NCBI GenBank assembly: GCA_002167945.1
Contig: NHDB01000037.1
Coordinates: 1 to 7,502, forward strand
Direction: 5' to 3'
DNA: 7,502 nt
Origin: Flavobacteriaceae bacterium TMED48
GTDB lineage: Bacteria; Bacteroidota; Bacteroidia; Flavobacteriales; Flavobacteriaceae
Shown here: positions 5,672 to 7,502 of the stretch, in pieces
How the letters are laid out: each line of letters starts with the position of its first letter
How positions within the stretch are numbered: the first letter of the stretch is position 1
Notes under the pieces: generated by a model
What the model was told of the DNA's origin: nothing
Seen by the model: the letters and a program-made list of their open reading frames with translations, nothing else
The model's database searches: none
Program-made: the position numbers and the translations under genes

Positions 5672-7186
5672 ATGCCCACTTCGCTCTTTAATTCAATTGC
5701 TTCCTGGATTCTAAAAAAAAGAATCCATCAGATGGAACTCTTTATGAAATATCCACATGAGGTGCAAAATGAATTGCTCAGTGTGCTCTTAAATAAGGCT
5801 CGAAATACGGAAATAGGAATTCGTTATGATTTTATTAATATTAAAGACTACGAAGAATTTAGATCTACCATTCCACTTAGTACATATGATTCTATCGCTT
5901 CTCAAATTGAAAGGTGCAGAAATGGAATACAAAATATTTTTTGGCCCAGTCCCATAAAGTGGTTTGCCAAATCAAGTGGGACTACAAATGCGAAAAGTAA
6001 ATTTATTCCTGTTAGTACTGAAGCTCTAGAAGATTGTCACTACAAGGCTGGGAAGGATATGTTGTCACTCTATTTTAATAACAATCCCGATTCTCAACTC
6101 TTGAGTGGAAAATGTCTTCGTTTGGGAGGTAGTCACGAACTTTATAATGAAAACAACAGTTATTTTGGAGATTTATCTGCCATCATTATTCAGAATATGC
6201 CTTTTTGGGCAGAGTTGAGTAGTACACCAAGTCCCAAAACCTCATTAATTTCTGAATGGGAAACCAAAATGCAGGCGATAATAACGGAAACCCTTACTGA
6301 AAAAGTAACAAGTTTGGCAGGTGTACCTTCTTGGATGCTTATCCTTCTTCAAAGAGTACTCGAAGAAACAGCTAGTAATACTATTACCGAGGTTTGGCCA
6401 GATGCCGAAGTTTATTTTCACGGTGGGGTCAGTTTTAAGCCCTATCGCGAATTATATCAAAGTTTATTTCCAAAAAAAGATTTTAAGTTCTATGAAATTT
6501 ACAATGCCTCCGAGGGGTTTTTTGGTATTCAAGATCGCAACGATGCCGACGATCTTCTCTTAATGCTCGACTATGGTATTTTCTACGAGTTTATTCCTTT
6601 TCAACCCAATTCCAATAAAAATGAATTAAAGGTTATTCCTTTATCTGAAGTTGAGCTAAATGCCAATTACGAACTTGTGATTACTACCAATGCTGGTCTT
6701 TGGCGCTATAGAATCGGTGATACTGTCCGTTTTACTAATCTCTCTCCCTATCGTATTCAAGTCACTGGAAGAACAAAACATCATATCAATGCTTTTGGTG
6801 AAGAATTAATCATCGACAATGCAGAAAAAGCAATATCGGCAGTAAGTATAAAGACTAAAAGTATTGTTTCAAACTACAGTGCTGCACCGATTTTTATGAA
6901 GAATAATTCAAAAGGGGCACACGAGTGGATCGTTGAGTTTGAAAAAGAACCGCAAGATTTGAAATTGTTTTCTAAACTTTTAGACGAAGAACTTCAAAAA
7001 GAAAATTCAGATTATGAAGCCAAACGAAACTCAAGCTTAGAAGCTTTACACCTCCATCAAGCAAAAGAAGGCTTGTTCTACCAATGGCTTTCAAATAAAA
7101 ACAAATTAGGAGGTCAACACAAAATACCTAGACTTTCAAACTCAAGAGAATTATTGGAAGAACTTCTAAAAATGAATACTACTTAA
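5672..7186 (+). CDS. GH3-family acyl-acid amido synthetase-like protein
   Basis: This 504-residue protein belongs to the GH3 (auxin-responsive) family of the ANL adenylating superfamily. Plant members activate a carboxylic acid with ATP and join it to an amino acid; the substrate of bacterial members is not known to me. The three nucleotide-binding motifs are intact: SSGTTNAKSKFIPVS (101-115), YNASEGFFG (277-285) and WRYRIGDTVRF (344-354). The hinge/C-domain entry TGRTKHHINAFGEE (365-378) and a C-terminal GGQHKIPRLS are also present. Length and motif spacing are normal and nothing suggests decay. I chose the ATG at 5672 (MPTSLFNSIASWILKKRIHQ) because bacterial GH3 proteins typically begin this way. 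The frame extends to a TTG at 5609 but would then overlap the start of DUF2797. It is divergent from DUF2797 across 50 bases and convergent with clpX through a shared TTAA. It is probably cytoplasmic. Confidence 0.93.
   Translation: MPTSLFNSIASWILKKRIHQMELFMKYPHEVQNELLSVLLNKARNTEIGIRYDFINIKDYEEFRSTIPLSTYDSIASQIERCRNGIQNIFWPSPIKWFAKSSGTTNAKSKFIPVSTEALEDCHYKAGKDMLSLYFNNNPDSQLLSGKCLRLGGSHELYNENNSYFGDLSAIIIQNMPFWAELSSTPSPKTSLISEWETKMQAIITETLTEKVTSLAGVPSWMLILLQRVLEETASNTITEVWPDAEVYFHGGVSFKPYRELYQSLFPKKDFKFYEIYNASEGFFGIQDRNDADDLLLMLDYGIFYEFIPFQPNSNKNELKVIPLSEVELNANYELVITTNAGLWRYRIGDTVRFTNLSPYRIQVTGRTKHHINAFGEELIIDNAEKAISAVSIKTKSIVSNYSAAPIFMKNNSKGAHEWIVEFEKEPQDLKLFSKLLDEELQKENSDYEAKRNSSLEALHLHQAKEGLFYQWLSNKNKLGGQHKIPRLSNSRELLEELLKMNTT
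5705..5727 (+). repeat. Perfect 7-bp inverted repeat with A8-containing loop, early GH3 coding region
   Basis: TGGATTC (5705-5711) and GAATCCA (5721-5727) are exact inverted copies around TAAAAAAAA. The hairpin starts 33 bases after the ATG and encodes WILKKRIH, a stretch that appears conserved in bacterial GH3 proteins. The structure may therefore be chance. It could also affect early translation or bind a dimeric regulator. Confidence 0.5.
7183..7186. other. TTAA shared by two convergent stop codons (GH3 / clpX)
   Basis: TAA at 7184-7186 ends GH3, and the same TTAA read on the other strand (7185-7183) ends clpX. This repeats the arrangement at rluF/DUF2797. Confidence 0.95.
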
Positions 7187-7502
7187 GAAACCACCTTTAG
7201 TTTTGGCAGTTCTATTTTGGAAAGTTTTTGATCAGCATATTGCTTGGTAACCTTCAACTCTTTAACCTCAGAGTCAGGTAATTCAAACATAGCATCATTT
7301 AAAACTGCTTCACAAAGGGAGCGTAACCCACGCGCTCCTAATTTGTATTGCATTGATTTTTCTACGATATAATTCAATGCCCCTGAGGTAAATTGCAATT
7401 TTATACCGTCCATGTTAAAGAGGTGAATGTATTGTTTGATCAGTGCGTTTTTAGGAGCGGTTAAAATCTCTAAAAGTGTGGCTTTATCAAGCGGCTTCAT
7501 AT
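7183..7502 (-). CDS. clpX: ATP-dependent Clp protease ATP-binding subunit ClpX, C-terminal part
   Basis: The last 105 residues of ClpX are present plus part of a further codon; the gene enters from the right edge. ClpX is the AAA+ unfoldase that feeds tagged substrates to ClpP and also acts alone as a chaperone. The visible part is its small C-terminal alpha-helical domain: LLEILTAPKNALIKQYIHLF (visible 9-28), GIKLQFTSGAL, and the sensor-2 motif GARGLRSL with R57 contacting ATP in homologues, then MFELPDSEVKEL. The visible Met at 7500 is internal: ClpX proteins carry this MKPLD-type stretch deep inside, and the two leftover bases (AT) fit a Tyr codon before it. The IGF loop that docks on ClpP lies outside the window. 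The C-terminal tail beyond the domain is short and Lys-rich. A clpP gene may lie further right, but this is only inferred from common synteny. Confidence 0.94.
   Translation of the reverse strand, partial: MKPLDKATLLEILTAPKNALIKQYIHLFNMDGIKLQFTSGALNYIVEKSMQYKLGARGLRSLCEAVLNDAMFELPDSEVKELKVTKQYADQKLSKIELPKLKVVS

Noticed and set aside
1..7502. Defence system, mobile element, CRISPR array or new multi-gene system
   Set aside because: No repeats of that kind, transposase, integrase, nuclease cassette or foreign-looking gene is visible. Every open frame with family resemblance is a core-type gene.

Overview
The window looks like ordinary, very tightly packed chromosome from a member of the Bacteroidota, most likely class Flavobacteriia. 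The reasons are: AT-rich coding sequence; start codons that mostly lack Shine-Dalgarno sequences; two perfect matches to the Bacteroidota -7 promoter element TAnnTTTG; a folK gene fused to a deoxynucleoside kinase; and a bacterial GH3 gene next to a DUF2797 gene. This assignment rests on recalled family resemblance, not on a search.

Layout, left to right: (1) the 3' part of a SpoU/TrmH-family RNA methyltransferase gene (+), cut by the left edge. (2) A convergent HPPK-deoxynucleoside kinase fusion gene (-), overlapping the methyltransferase gene by 26 bases. (3) A 61-base divergent promoter region. (4) A rightward operon of sppA (67K-type signal peptide peptidase), a yhhQ/queT-type queuosine precursor transporter and rluF (23S rRNA pseudouridine synthase), with gaps of only 1 and 5 bases. 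(5) A leftward DUF2797 gene whose stop codon interlocks with the rluF stop in a shared TTAA. (6) A 50-base divergent gap. (7) A rightward GH3-family gene, which ends in a second shared TTAA with (8) the 3' end of a leftward clpX, cut by the right edge.

Only about 117 bases lie outside coding sequence, so no stretch over 300 bases lacks a gene. I see no tRNA, rRNA, CRISPR array, insertion sequence, integrase, phage gene or toxin-antitoxin pair.

The genes are mostly housekeeping: RNA modification (methyltransferase, RluF, and queuosine precursor uptake feeding tRNA modification), folate synthesis and nucleoside salvage (FolK-dNK), and membrane or protein quality control (SppA, ClpX). The least understood part is the DUF2797/GH3 divergent pair. 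DUF2797 shows a four-cysteine zinc-ribbon-like motif and a GIY-YIG-like residue pattern. The GH3 protein keeps the nucleotide-binding motifs of acyl-adenylating amido synthetases, but its bacterial substrate cannot be told from the sequence. I did not find a clearly new multi-gene system.
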